Below, piece after piece: positions 47,560 through 59,270 of a DNA stretch of 64,000 nucleotides. Position 1 is the stretch's first letter; each line of letters starts with the position of its first letter. The position numbers were made by a program, and so were the translations under genes. The notes beneath the pieces were generated by a model. That model made no database searches, was not told where the DNA came from, and saw only the letters and a list, made by a program, of their open reading frames with translations. The stretch is from Sindora glabra (lineage: Eukaryota > Streptophyta > Magnoliopsida > Fabales > Fabaceae), in NCBI GenBank assembly GCA_020226215.1, contig CM035234.1, forward strand, positions 46,937,275 to 47,001,274. The letters are read 5' to 3'.

Positions 47560-48481
47560 TCTATTCCCTTTTATTTTTCTTAAGATGAGGTCTCCTTACT
47601 AAAAAACTCTATTACACACTCTTTCATTGTGGAATTTAGCCAATTTATTCTTGTATTCAGTCACCTTTATTAGTAAGTCCAATCAAATTTCATTGAGTAG
47701 ATGCAATTCTTCTTACCTTCAAACCTTATTTTATCAAGTTTCATACATTTTACATTTTTTAGATATTTCTTTTACGTCTACAAGGATCATTATTTCTAGT
47801 CCAAAAACTAGCTAAAAAAATTATTCATCCATTGCTATTTATGATATGGTTCTATAGGACCAAAAAACATTGGGAAGCTCTTTTGTTCAAGATCTTTTTG
47901 TGCCTCTAATTCACCTTTTTAACCTTTTAAGAATTATCCAATTGTCAAATTCATCTTGTCCATTCGTTTATGAATGTTTAACTAAATAGAATTTCTGTCT
48001 TATACCAATGCTGCTTTTCATTCAAAAAATTTTATTAGTAAAATATTCTTTTTGATGTTTGAATATTCTTTTATTAAAGTATACATTTTGCAAAAGTTTG
48101 TGAACTCTTCACTTGTAAACTGGGTTCTATTATTTGTCACTATAGCTTTTGAGAGTTTGAAGTTGCATATTATAAAAATATTGGTGTTGAAAAATAACTT
48201 TTATCTAAAAGGGTAATTATGATCTTGCTTACCTGTATATCATAGACTTCTAAAAGAACTTCTATGCATTTTGAGTAGTAATTATTGCTAAAGGTTTGGC
48301 TTCAGTCCATTTTATGAAATGATCTATCATTACTAAGAGAAATTTCTTTGCCTAAGTGCCTTAATGAATGGTCTGAGAAAGTATATCCCCTATTGAGTGA
48401 ATGTTCATGCTATGGTGAAAGGATGCTAGATTTTGGATGGTTTTCTAGGTGTTTTCTCATTCTTTTGACATTTATCGCATC
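47560..48481 (-). pseudogene. Element F integrase core, left of solo LTR H
   Basis: Minus-strand reading: KCDKCQKNEKTPRKPSK (zinc-finger end, near 48480-48430), then GIYFL.PF.KALRQR (near 48380-48340), IVTNNRTQFTSEEFTNFCK (near 48145-48085, family TDNG with Asp changed to Asn), then NGLKPNL in between and a decayed C-terminus with KGELEAQKDLEQ. It normally inserts element cDNA. Frame breaks throughout. Confidence 0.85.
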
Positions 48482-48486
48482 TTATT
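48482..48486. repeat. Target-site duplication TTATT of solo LTR H, left copy
   Basis: It matches 50134-50138 exactly. Confidence 0.9.
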
Positions 48487-49475
48487 TGTTGGTGTATGTC
48501 CTAGAGCCAATCATATAGATAATTGAAGTTATATACAATGTATTATTTTTAGGCAATTTAATTATTATATTTTATTTTTATTATTATTATGCGCAATTTA
48601 TAACTTAATATAATGATTATCCTTGGAATAGCTTTGCTATTCCTAAAATGCCCCTAGTCAAGTATTATTATGAAAAGGATAGTAATAATACATCAAGACT
48701 AGCATGTATAGTGACTGATGATTACGAATCATGGATATGTGATATCAAGTCAATACATGAGTACATTGCTAGTGAATAATATACTGGACTGACCCACTAT
48801 GAGAATATTACATGGATAAATATGTCATAAGTTATTCTCATATGATTACAAATACACATAAACCTTTGACCTGAAGTCACTACGGTTCCCTACATGAGGA
48901 ATTACTTACTTTAATATTGACCTATGTCACATTTAATCAGGATGACAAGTAGGGCATTGATTGGGTGTGTCATAAATCATGTAGAGGGAAGTGAGTGATG
49001 TAAATGAAATTTTGTTACTCTTGTATAAAAGAGAAATATCCTTGGGCCCCTTGATTGAGTGAGACTTAGAAATGCATGGCCATGCTCAGTTAAATTAATA
49101 TGTGATATTAATTATTTTAAGTCTACTCAGCATCAAGAAATATAAATTGAACATTGACAAGGATGACACATTCCATGCCTCTAGTTCAATTTGGATATTA
49201 TTACAAAAGGGTTATGATGCAAAACGTTGGTCATGTATTAGGTGGATGTCGAATACAGACATTCTTACTACTTGAGTGGCAGTGATGTATTGCTAGATAC
49301 CGCTCGCTGTCTATGGCTCAATAATAAGTCATTTTCAACGTAGTAAGAACCTACAGGGTCACACAAAAGGAGTAGGAATAAGACAATAATTAATTGGACT
49401 TTAATTATATTAATATCCAATTAATTGGACTTATTTTCGTGCATATATATTATTAAGAATAATAAATTCACGTTT

Positions 49476-49498
49476 TATATATATATATATATATATAT
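49476..49498. repeat. (AT)n microsatellite in solo LTR H
   Basis: About 11 TA units in a row. Confidence 0.9.
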
Positions 49499-49788
49499 TA
49501 TGTGATATTATTTGATATTAAAGTAATATCAAGTAATTATCTTATCATATATTAGATAAATATATTATGAGATAATATTATTCTGATATTTGATAACTAT
49601 ATGCAATTATCTAATAATTAAGATATTTATATTATGAGATAATATTATTATCTAATATTAGATAATTAATAGATAAGTCTTATCTCTCCCCATTATCTCT
49701 AGGATAAGGATAAGATGAGTTGTTAAGTGTGATTAGGATTTTGGAAGCATTATCCTAGTAGGACTAGGATTATGGCTTGCCTAAGTTC

Positions 49789-49796
49789 TATAAAAG
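49789..49796 (+). promoter_or_regulatory. TATA box of solo LTR H
   Basis: TATAAAAG at a single site with a GC-richer stretch 90-200 bases downstream. It is the expected promoter of the LTR and could drive transcription into the flanking DNA on the plus strand; activity is unknown. Confidence 0.65.
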
Positions 49797-50133
49797 GGGA
49801 CTTGAGGGCAGCACTTAATAATCACGTTTTAAGCTTCCATATAAACCCTAAATCACTCAGAAAACATCCGATCCTAATTCTTAGAGAGAAAAACGCATCC
49901 TAGCAGACGCGTGGAGGGTGAGAGGTCGTTGTTCACTCCGTGTGGATACCATAGAGACGCTGTACCTTTCGGCCGGCGTTTGATTCATCCGCTCTTAAGT
50001 TTTGATCAGTAGAAACACGAGTGCCCAATAGGTAAAACCTTAATCATTGACTTATGCTTTTTGCATGGATCCTAGGTAGAATTCGGATTAAAATTTAAAA
50101 TTTCGCTGCATGTGATAATCCGAATTCCCAACA

Positions 50134-50138
50134 TTATT
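50134..50138. repeat. Target-site duplication TTATT, right copy
   Basis: It directly follows CCAACA. Confidence 0.9.
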
Positions 50139-50290
50139 AACACTTAAAGGGCATGTGCTCTTATTATAGGCCAATAATATCTTAAACGAATAGTCTTGGC
50201 TACCAAGGCAAGTCCTATGATATGATTTCCTCATATTCTTTCATGTAACTCTTTTAATACATAATTTAACTCAATTGGTTCCAGGCAATT
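50139..50290 (-). pseudogene. Element F integrase N-terminal zinc finger, right of LTR H
   Basis: On the minus strand: EPIELNYVLKELHE, then GNHIIGLALVAKTIRLRYYWPIIRAHALQV. This is the HHCC-type integrase head (H in ELHE, GNH) leading into KCDKC on the other side of the solo LTR. Confidence 0.85.
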
Positions 50291-50299
50291 AAGTAAAAA

Positions 50300-51000
50300 A
50301 AGGGAAAGCCTTTTTTTGTATATCTCATCTTGTAGATGAAGAAATAGGAAGCTCTTCTAATAATCCTTTTAGCTTCTTTATTATTAGTTAGTAATAGTCC
50401 TTCAAATAAACATTTGATTATAAAGGATATCTAATATTGTATTATTTTTACCATTGCTACTTCTTTTTATATAACACTATGCTCATCTAAGGTTTCTTGT
50501 ATTATAGCTTGCTTGTTTATTGCTATGTAAATGCCGGTGAGTTTTACAAGTGAATTCGCTTAGTCATTTTGCTTACTTTATATATATATATAACTTTGTG
50601 TTCAAATATTTTCAACTAGACCTTTATTTCTTTTTTCTTTTTTTTTTTTTGGCATATTGCTTCATCAATAACTCTTTTTTTTTCATAATCTTTTTTTATT
50701 TGGTTTATTATTAGCTACAAATCACTTAGCACACATATCCTTTTAACTCTTACTTCTTTGGCCAATTGTAGTTTTACTATTAAAGCTTCATACTCCACTT
50801 GATTTTTTGTTGTATGGAAAACTTTGGTAAGTGCTCTAATATTACAGTTTGTAGTCCTTCCAAGGTAATATATACAATGCTTCTATTCTGATTTGAGGAT
50901 CCATTCACATAAAGGCACCATTCATTTTTTATTAGTTCTTGTTTTAATTTTGTCAGTTTCACTACAAAATCTACCAATGCTTATGCCTTAATTGCCTTTT
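50300..51000 (-). pseudogene. Element F RNase H
   Basis: An open frame 50977-50780 reads VDFVVKLTKLKQELIKNEW, then CLYVNGSSNQNRSIVYITLEG. The family motif is LYVDGSSN; the first catalytic Asp is Asn here. The domain lies between RT and integrase as in all Ty3/gypsy elements. Confidence 0.85.
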
Positions 51001-52445
51001 TTTTCCTTTGAATATGATCTCATATTCAGTATTCAAACAATTCTATTGACCATGACACTAGTTATCAAACTAGATTGAGTTTTTGGAGGATTTATTAAGT
51101 TAGTTAATCCATTTAGACTATGATCTTGTAAGTTTAGAAATATGGTTAGAGCCCTCTAATTATTATTAGAAAGGGAAAAACTAGTTTTGCTATTTTCTTA
51201 GTATCACTTTTTCTACTCCATGTAATACTTTATTAACAAAGTGTACAAGTTTTTGGTACTATTATTCTTCTATTATAACTGCAGAACTTATACCCTTTTT
51301 AGATGCTACAAGGTAAATATGTAGTGGCTAATTTTCTCCAAGTTTTAAAAGGATAAGTGGTGAGCCCAAATAATTTTTTTGCTAAACAGATGCTTCCTCA
51401 CAAAAGTTATACCAAGAAATTTTTTTGTATTTACTAAGCACTTATAAAAAGGTAAAAGTTTATCACTTGACCTAGACATGAAATGCATGAGTGTTGTAAC
51501 ACATTTGTTTAACACTTGGACCTTTTCAACCATCCTCAAAGTTGTCATGTTGATTATAGCTTAGCATTTTGACAAGTTAGTTTCGCTTCCTTGCTCGGTT
51601 AGCATGAACCCCAAGAATTTTTCTACTTGAACTCAAAATGCACATTTTATGGGGTTTAATCTTGAGGAATTTTCTTGAAGCACCACAAAAGCTTCCTTCA
51701 AGTCTTCCCAACATTATTCTTCATTTTTGGATTTAACTAATATGTCATCCACGCATACTTCTATATTTTATCCAATTTAGTTTGCAAAAAATCTATTCAT
51801 TAGACATTGGAATGTCAATCTAGCATTTTTTTAATCTAAATAATATCACCTCATAATAAAATATCCTTTCATCCGCAGTGAACACTATTTTGTATTCATA
51901 TTTTAAATTCATCTTAAATTAATTCTACAAAAAAAAGCATCTTTAAAACTAACTCTTCCAAAGCCTAATGCATTGTTAACCAACTAATTGATGTTAGGCA
52001 ATGGATATGTGTCTTTCGAACAAGCCTTGTTTAAATTAATGAAGTCTACATATATTTTCCATTATTTATTCGCTTTTTTATCATAATAATATTTGCCAAC
52101 CATGTAATGTGTTTAACTTCTCAAATAAATTTAGTATCTAACAATTTTACAACTTTGTTGATTATCTCTCTTTGTTTGAATACAAAACTTTACTTTTTTT
52201 GTTACATAAATTTGATGTTTGAATCTATTGCTAATATATGACAAGCTACATAATGTCTACACTTGGCATCTCTGATGGCTTCCAAGCAAAAATTTTAACA
52301 TATTCCTTAAGTAGTACTATCAACTTTATCTTATCTTCTTTTATTAGGTCATTCACTATTTGCACCATTCTCTCATCTTTTTCCAATAAACAAATATACC
52401 TTTTAGGGTTTGTGTCTTGAACATTTAACAACATCAAATCCACTA
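51001..52445 (-). pseudogene. Element F reverse transcriptase
   Basis: Starting at the right: RMVQIVNDLIKEDKIKLIVLLKEYVKIFAWKPSEMP (52420-52260), the Tat RT head. Then a decayed palm, the active-site block IEVCVDDILVKSKNEE with Asp-Asp codons at plus-strand 51744-51749, LKEAFVVLQENSSRLNPIKCAF (51700-51640), and the thumb/connection QVLNKCVTTLMHFMSRSSDKLLPFYKCLVNTKKF (51520-51420). The active-site Asp pair is intact, but frame breaks elsewhere make it dead. Confidence 0.9.
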
Positions 52446-53981
52446 TTTAGCATTTATGTTTGGATATTAGGGCAGTGCCTTGGGCCATTTTCTCTTCATG
52501 ATTTGCCTTTAGCAATAGATATTTTGAACTTGCCGTGTAACATCTCTAAAAGGTTGCTTGGTTTGCTTAGACTTGCTTGATGTGTGGGATCAAAACAATT
52601 GCTCCCACTTAGTTCAATGATAGTCAACCCAAAATAGAATTATAAGCTTAATTATCCAATCCAACAATTAAGAAGTTTACTTCAATACTTTATGTCTGCA
52701 GGGGTGTTTTAAAAGTTACCCTTAAAGTCATTATTCCTTCGACTTACACTTATTTACTTGAAAAGCCAATGAGTATCCTATTATAAGGTTTTATCATAGA
52801 TTTAAGGAAATTCATTTTATTAATAGCATGAAAGTGACTGCAAAATTTCCCTCATCTATTAGTATTCTTCATACAAGGAAATTATGGATCATTGTTGAAA
52901 TGACCATTTGGTTGTCTTATTCTTTGTCAATATTACCAAAATCTTCATCTGTGAAAGGGATTGATTCATAAAATTGTTTCTATTCTTTTTAACCAATTTG
53001 CATGACTTGATGCAAGTGCCTTTTCTTAGTAGTTTTAGATACTCCCTCACCAGCAAATCCCCTAGCAATTATGTTTACCATGCTTGCAAAAGATGACTCT
53101 ATTATAAGTACTTCAAAGGGTTTTAACCTGAGAGATCGTTGGCATTCTTATTCATCCTACTTGAAACTTTCTTGACTTCAATGGTACTTTTTTAAATGTC
53201 TAAGCCAAATTAGTTATTCTATTTCATCTTTTAAGGTTACACAATCATCAATATCATATCATAATCTTTATGAAACTTATAATATTTGGACTTATCTATT
53301 GGTAAGTATTTATGCTTCTTTAATAAAGGACATTTTATCAATTCAATAACTTATACATCTTCTATAATTATGCTAATACTTGCTCTTAATGGTTTATAAT
53401 TATCAAATCTTTATTTTGGGATATAATGCTTGAGTTTAAAGAGCTCTCAATTTCATCTAATCAATCGAGAGTTGCAAAAGAAGTTACCCATATTATAATT
53501 AGTTCTTATGCTTTCACATTCCTTAATGTTCTATATTTTTAGCTTTATTTAAGATGTCCTTCTTCAAGGTGCCAAGCTTCTTAGCCACTGATAATAAAAA
53601 ATGTCTCGATTGGAATCCTGAAACAACATGATAGATAGCCATACCTTTATTTAAGTCTTAAATCTCTAATGTTAAGGTATTAAATCTTAACAAATATCAT
53701 TTTAGTGTTTCATTCCTACATTGTTGAAAATTCAACAAAGTAGCAAAGGTTTTTTTAATGATTTAACTCATTGTAAAGTGAATGGCAAATGCACTAGACA
53801 GTTGTTTAAAGTTATTGATCGATTAAAGAGGTAAATTATTAAACCACTTCAATCCTACCTTTTTAAGTGTGGTGGAAAATGCACAACATATTATAGGAGT
53901 TAAGATGCATGGATGCTTTAAAGGCTCAGAGTGGTGAGGTATCTATAATTTCTTGGGTGAACAAATATAGTTAATCATGGT
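52446..53981 (-). pseudogene. Element F gag C-terminal part and protease
   Basis: Gag on the minus strand begins at the family-B LTR: SEPLKHPCILTPIICCAFSTTLKKVGLKWFNNLP, then FKQLSSAFAIHF, TFATLLNFQQCRNETLK, LLRFN, and a GFQSRHFLLSVAKKLGTLKKD-like block (53930-53560). This is the gypsy retrotransposon gag domain order (KGAA..WF..LP, LKxYxxRF). The protease end reads AYNSILG.LSLN..GAIV and RCYTASSKYLL near 52700-52520. Stops and shifts are present. Confidence 0.8.
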
Positions 53982-55542
53982 TGATGTGCAAGACATCATT
54001 CATATTATTTCCTCTTATTTTATACCTCTTAGTATACTACATATACTTAATTTTATAAAATTAGCCTTGTTATTTCATTCAGTGTTAGTTTTATAATGAT
54101 TTAAAATTATTTAGTTAATATTGAATTTTTACACTATTTTAGGATTTTAACTATATCTTAAGTTGTGAATATCAAATTGGGGTGATTTTTATATCATTGG
54201 AAAGGTTAAGAGAAGCTCTATAACTTTCATGTTTTTGTCAAAGCCTAGTTTGGACATTTGGAAGTCTAATTTAGCTAAGAAGTTGAAGCCTTATTTTTGT
54301 CTCAATTGAGCTAATTTCAATTTTTTGATCATATATAGAGCGCTAGAATTCCAATCAAGGTGAAAGGTTCCTAATACCAGACCCTATGACTTTCATGCTT
54401 TAAGTTTAGTGAAACTAGATAGTTTTTGTAGCCTTACATTGGGTAAAAATTAGAACTATGAAATTTCACTGTTATAACTCTTGTGGTACATTATTTTATA
54501 AAATAGGTTTTAGGCTTCTAAAATTAACAAGGCCTTATTTTTTGTAACCTTAGGGAGTAGATGATTCAGGTCCATTAGCTTTTTAAATATTAATAAGTTA
54601 GATATAAGTTTTTATGCCTCCAAAGGCAAAGAAATTTTTTTACTCCTACATAATTCAATAAAAATAACTTTTCTTTCTTTTTCATCCATGGAAGGCTAAA
54701 TTTCTAGTTGATTTAAGGATTTTGTGGCTCATTTCTATTAGGGTTATAAGATCCTAAGTTATAATGTTAACTTCTTCTAATTAATTTTCCTCTTTCCCTA
54801 ATTCTTTGTGTTGATTGCTTAGAATTGGATGAGTTAAATAGTAATTTAATATAATTTATGTTTAACCATGTGATTTTTGTTGTTTATCTACTTTCATGTT
54901 GAATTATGGTTAGTTAATCATGATTTTTCATGTGAGAATAAAAGATTAAGAGATTAAATTAAATGTTTCTAATTTAATCCCTCAATTTAGCTAAATTCTA
55001 TTTTAAAATCAATTTTAATCTAACTTTATAAATTATAGTAGTTGCTTAATTCTACTAATCTTAATTGATTAAATCCTAGATAATTATCTAGTGTAGGATT
55101 CATGAATTATTACAAAAGTTATTCAAGGTTGAAAAATTAATTAGAATTGTTAAATATTTTATGATCTATAATTAATTTATACTAAGAGCTCTCAAATCCT
55201 TATATCAACTATTTTGTTGTATTAAATTTCCTTTTGTTCTACTTTTATGTTTTGTTTTGTTTTGTGCATTTGTCTTAATTTCAAATTAAACTTCCCAACT
55301 TTGTTCTACATTCTATCTACATTCTATTTACATTCTATCTATATTTTCCACTTCATTTCTAGTTACATTTCTTCCTTCTATTTTTAGCATATAAAAAGCT
55401 TAAATAATTTGGTAATTATAGTTAGTAAATCATTGAAAAAATATATATTAAGTGAATTACTAGGGGTTCAACTTAGTTTGTCACCTTTTACTATAAAACT
55501 TTTTAACTAACTAGTAATATTTAATTTTGGTGTGTTATGACA
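53982..55542 (+). mobile_element. Family-B solo LTR inside element F gag (1.56 kb)
   Basis: It starts TGATGTGCAAG and ends GTTATGACA, colinear with 6446-8045; 'agaagttgaagcctta', 'aattaacaaggccttat' and 'tagtttgtcacctt' are shared. No polypurine tract or polyprotein of its own family adjoins, so it is a solo LTR. No clean target duplication was seen (flanks catgg and catga are only similar). Confidence 0.75.
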
Positions 55543-55990
55543 TACATGAGTGGTGGATTGTTGGTTTTGGTGAGAAATTTCAAATCAATTAAGCCATATT
55601 TTTCATTATTATAGTTGTTTTACAAATTTGAGTAGCAATAATGTAGGGGTTGTATACACCACCAATTTAAGTATTAAGTGACATTAATGATGTGTGTAGA
55701 TGACTGGAGATTTTGAAAGTGAAAGGATTTATGCAAAGGAAGAATGGATGGTTTCGTTACTATAAGTTTGCAATGAATGATTGGATCTATAAAGGTTTTC
55801 AAGCTTTGCAACTTTCATGCCCTCTTTGTTAAAGCACCTTGCTCAAGTTTAGCCTTTATTTGATGGACCTTTTACCTAAGTTGCTCAATCTAGTTATTGC
55901 CTCTTGGGATTTCTATAAAGGATCTAGTTTTCCTCCTTGCCTATTGAAAGGATATAGTGGTTTGATCTCATGTGAACATGATGGCATAAG
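55543..55990 (-). pseudogene. Element F gag N-terminal region and leader
   Basis: It lies between the primer site and the family-B LTR where the start of gag belongs. I cannot read firm motifs; a stretch near 55830-55900 could encode a charged N-terminus. Assignment is by position. Confidence 0.45.
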
Positions 55991-56007
55991 GGCTACAAAT
56001 AGTGCCA
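55991..56007 (-). promoter_or_regulatory. Primer-binding site of element F
   Basis: TGGCACTATTTGTAGCC on the minus strand resembles the TGGCGCCGTCTGTGG site usual in Tat-type gypsy elements, with several G/A and C/T changes. It lies a few bases from the LTR. Confidence 0.6.
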
Positions 56008-56012
56008 ATAAT

Positions 56013-56330
56013 AATTAAGTATAATAATAGGTACAATTAGGGTTTCTTGGTTTGTCTCTGTCAAATGACAATGAACCCTATATTTAGTTTATGGCTCCAC
56101 GTTGTGAGAGCCTCTTTTTATGCCTTCTAGAAGCTTCTAGTAGGTTTTAGTGAAATCAAGGGTCATTTGAGAGGATATTAGGTCCATATCCTATTAAGTG
56201 TTAGGTTTGGCTAAGAAAGGTTCCTTTTAAGGAATTGGCCATTATAGACATTATGTTGGGCTTAGGAGAAATGGGTCAAGTTTTCTCCTTTGTTTTTTTT
56301 TCAAATAAATCATGTCTAGCTATCGATACA
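56013..56330 (-). repeat. 5' LTR of element F
   Basis: Partner of 43768-44086. The minus-strand start is TGTATCGATAG. Boundaries are good to a few bases. Confidence 0.75.
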
Positions 56331-56354
56331 CATTATTTAAACACTTGTTTTACT

Positions 56355-57240
56355 TTAACGAAATGGTAAGTAGTCAAGTTTTAGTTTTGCTATGCATATA
56401 TCAATTATGTAGAATTCACATTTATTAATGTACTTTTCAATTCTTAAAGTATTGAAAATTGAAATTGCCTTCCTTTTATTGAGTAAAAGTAATTGGAGTA
56501 CCTAAGTATTTTTTCTTTACACAGATTGAAAAATATTTATATACTTGAACTGTAACACGTATTTTTCCTTACTTTCACTCAATAAGAAAATGCTAATTGT
56601 CAAATTTACCAATCATATGTTAGTTTTGTGGGATAAACATTTGTAAAAAATTGTGTAAAAATTGTAATGAATTCCTTATTTGGTGATTGAAGTACTACAT
56701 AACAACAAAATCAATGTGGTTGTAAAAGAAAGGGAGAAATATTTGTATACTTTGTACATAACTTATATTCTTCTCCCACGCAATGGTAAGTAACTAGTAT
56801 CATTTTTTTGTTCATATGTCAATTTTACAAGACTTAACATTGTGAGTTATAATTTTCAATTCTCAAAGCATTGAAATTACAATTATCCTCTTATTAGGTA
56901 GTGTAAGGATATGTATTATGGTTAAAGTATATAAGTACTTTTTAAGAAGTGGAAAAGAAAAGAGAGAGTGAAGACCTTGATTGTATAGGAAAATACTTAT
57001 ATATTCCATTTATAATATGTGTCCTAATGTTCATTCAATAAAAAATGTCAGTTGTCAATTTTCTTATCTATATATCAATTTCATGGAATACATATGCCTC
57101 AAAAATTGTATTTTGCAATTTTTAAGATATTCAAAGCTATAATTAACTTTTCATTATTTGACAAGAGTAAGAGCAAACATTATGATTAATGTATATAATT
57201 TTTTGTCTACTTGAATGACAAGATCAACGTAGAAAAAAAA
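56355..57240 (+). repeat. Four diverged tandem repeats of about 200-260 bp
   Basis: Units start near 56361, 56584, 56783 and 57041. Each has a start like 'aatggtaagtagtcaa' / 'aaatgctaattgtcaa', then a 'catatgtcaattttacaagac'-type segment, then 'ttttcaattctcaaagcattgaaatta', then an AT-rich tail. I cannot tell the family; no coding potential. Confidence 0.65.
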
Positions 57241-57829
57241 TAAAATGTTGAATAATAGAGAATATGTTTTTTGGCCATGAATAGAGAATAATTTCAAAAA
57301 ATACTATTGAGAAATAAAAAATTTTAAAAAATAAGATAAACTAATGAGGATTTGGATCCTCTCCATTTCCTTCAATTAAATTTGAAGAAATAAAGATACA
57401 AATTTTATTCTGAGATGTATTACCTTTTTTTTTTTACTACATCCCGTAGTTTCAAATAAAAAAAATTCTATATATTTCTCTCTAAAATTTATTTTGTAGA
57501 TTTTCTAAAAAATGCATTGGATCTATTTTTGAACTTTTGATATGAAAAATAGGGCTTTTAATTAAAAATAAAATTGATAATTTGATCGTTAAATTAATAA
57601 AATATTGATGGAAATTAATATAAATTTTCTAAATAATATAACATATATATAATTTTTTCTTTGATACATAAAAAGTTATTAATGAATAATAAATAGAAGT
57701 ATTAAAATGGATTAAATCTAAAAAGTTAGCTTGGAATTGGTATAAGAATTGAGACCGAGATTAGGATTGGAATTAATATAAAAAATGATAATAATGACCT
57801 GACTTAATAATGAAACTAATTAGTCTAAC

Positions 57830-58130
57830 TTGATAATCGATTGGGACAGGTAAATATTAACCTATCAAGTTATTAGGTTAATATGTTAACATGATAGTAT
57901 TAGTAAATAATAAATAATTAATTTATTATTACATGTATGTTTATACATATTAAAATTATAATTTTGATATATTAAAATTAATAAATTTATATATTTAATA
58001 TTATTGATATATATTATATAAGCTCATTAAAATAAATAATTATATTAAAATTAAAAAATATTAAATATTAAAATTATTGAGTTTATATATTTAATATTGT
58101 CAATATATATTATACAATTTATAAATAAAA
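57830..58130 (+). repeat. Repeat shared with 20691-20925
   Basis: 'ttattaggttaatatgtta', then 'tatattatataagctcattaaaataa' and 'aatattaaatattaaa' in the same order as near 20740-20925. Confidence 0.4.
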
Positions 58131-58163
58131 ATTATATTAAAAATAAAAAATTAATAAAAATTA
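57976..58163 (+). repeat. Tandem duplication, about 95 bp x 2
   Basis: Units at about 57976-58070 and 58071-58163 share 'tttatatatttaatatt', then 'atatatattata' and 'aattatattaaaa'. Confidence 0.65.
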
Positions 58164-58496
58164 AGTGAGAAATTAAATTTATCATCATAAAACCTAAAAC
58201 TTAATAAAAAAATGATTACACAAAATAATTATTATAACTAAACATATATAAAATAATTATTATAAGTAAATAAATAAATTAATTAGAGTAATAATTTTTT
58301 ATTAGTACAATAAAATAGTGATAAATTCATATATATATGTTATGAATTTAATTAATAAAATATTTATATACATTTTAATTAATATTAATTTTTTTTGAAT
58401 TAGGTCTCATTATTTTAATTACTCTTCTAATTGAAGATTTTTCATATTAAAAATTACTATGCTTTGATTTATTTTTTTACTATTTTAATTGTATCT

Positions 58497-58510
58497 ACTA
58501 CTACTACTAC

Positions 58511-58546
<36 letters not shown>

Positions 58547-58552
58547 AATTAT
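58497..58552. repeat. Compound (CTA)n(ATA)n(TTA)n microsatellite
   Basis: Uninterrupted trinucleotide units: about five CTA, then ATA, then about eight TTA. Confidence 0.9.
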
Positions 58553-59128
58553 ACCAATATTAATAATCATAATAGTAATAATAATTAATTTTAATTAACT
58601 AATAATATAAAATTATTAACAAACAAACAAATGACATAATAATAATAATAGTAACGGATTGTAAAATCATTATAAGATTGTCTCATCAAAGTTGATTTGA
58701 GGCTATGATTGGGTACTAATATTTTAGCAACCCAACCTATCTTGATCTGATGAAAGAGTAGTTCAACTCAAGTCTAATTCAATGCACAAATTTTATCTAT
58801 TTAATTAGTTTGATAAGATTGAATTAGCCTATTTTAACTAATCATATAATAAATTATAAGAATAAAATTACATAAATAATATATTATTTAAAAATTATTA
58901 TACCAATTTTTTTAATTTAGAGTTCATTTTCTTTGTACCATGACAAAATTATTAATCGGATAATATCATGAGAAGTCTCACTTCTTGTAAAATTGAATGC
59001 ATCCACTAGCAGATTATATTTAATATATTAATATTTATATTTTTAATTTTAATTAACTTATTTTGAAATATAAAAAAATAATTTAATAATAAAAGACTTA
59101 ATTTCGTGAAGCTCGCCATAGTATAACT

Positions 59129-59139
59129 TTTATATAAAT
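59129..59139 (+). promoter_or_regulatory. Candidate TATA box of a plus-strand gene
   Basis: TTTATATAAAT, after which the base composition becomes clearly less AT-rich. A transcription start near 59165 would follow. Confidence 0.35.
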
Positions 59140-59270
59140 TTCGCCTTCTAAAATGCCTCGAATGTTAGCCTCCCGTTCTCTAGTATTCGGCCAAAACACC
59201 CTCTCTGTCGAAGATAGGTTACTTTGTTGGCACTATTCAGCTAGATCAGAGGCAAAATCGCGGGACCTAG
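59140..59270 (+). other. Candidate first (non-coding or short coding) exon
   Basis: A stretch with balanced composition (for example 'cctcccgttctctagtattc') ends with a good 5' splice-site candidate, CTAG/GTATCA at 59270/59271, followed by T-rich intron-like sequence up to about 59660. If translated from 59153 it would read MPRMLASRSLVFGQ, but a non-coding leader exon is as likely. It may belong to the small ORF at 60057. Confidence 0.35.

Larger units (their letters stand above)
48487..50133 (+). mobile_element. Solo LTR H, Ty1/copia-type, 1.65 kb
   Basis: It starts TGTTGG and ends CCAACA, the classic copia LTR ends, with a perfect TTATT duplication. A TATA box lies at 49789-49796, followed by a more GC-rich R/U5-like zone (49885-50010). 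An (AT)n run lies at 49476-49498. Plus orientation follows from the TATA box. It cuts the integrase zinc-finger region of element F; the frame continues on both sides. Confidence 0.9.
43768..56330 (-). mobile_element. Element F: Tat-lineage Ty3/gypsy retrotransposon, inactive, doubly interrupted
   Basis: LTRs of about 320 bases lie at 43768-44086 and 56013-56330. Going left on the minus strand, the order is gag, protease, RT, RNase H, integrase, then an ORF on the opposite strand (44675-46845). An antisense ORF between integrase and the 3' LTR is typical of Tat/Retand/Ogre-type elements. Two solo LTRs (48487-50133 and 53982-55542) are inserted. Total length is 12.6 kb, about 9.4 kb without them. 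Confidence 0.85.
57241..59104. other. AT-rich DNA with repeats, no gene
   Basis: This holds the shared repeat (about 57830-58130), a tandem pair of about 95 bp (57976-58163), a trinucleotide microsatellite (58497-58552) and otherwise featureless AT-rich sequence. Confidence 0.5.
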
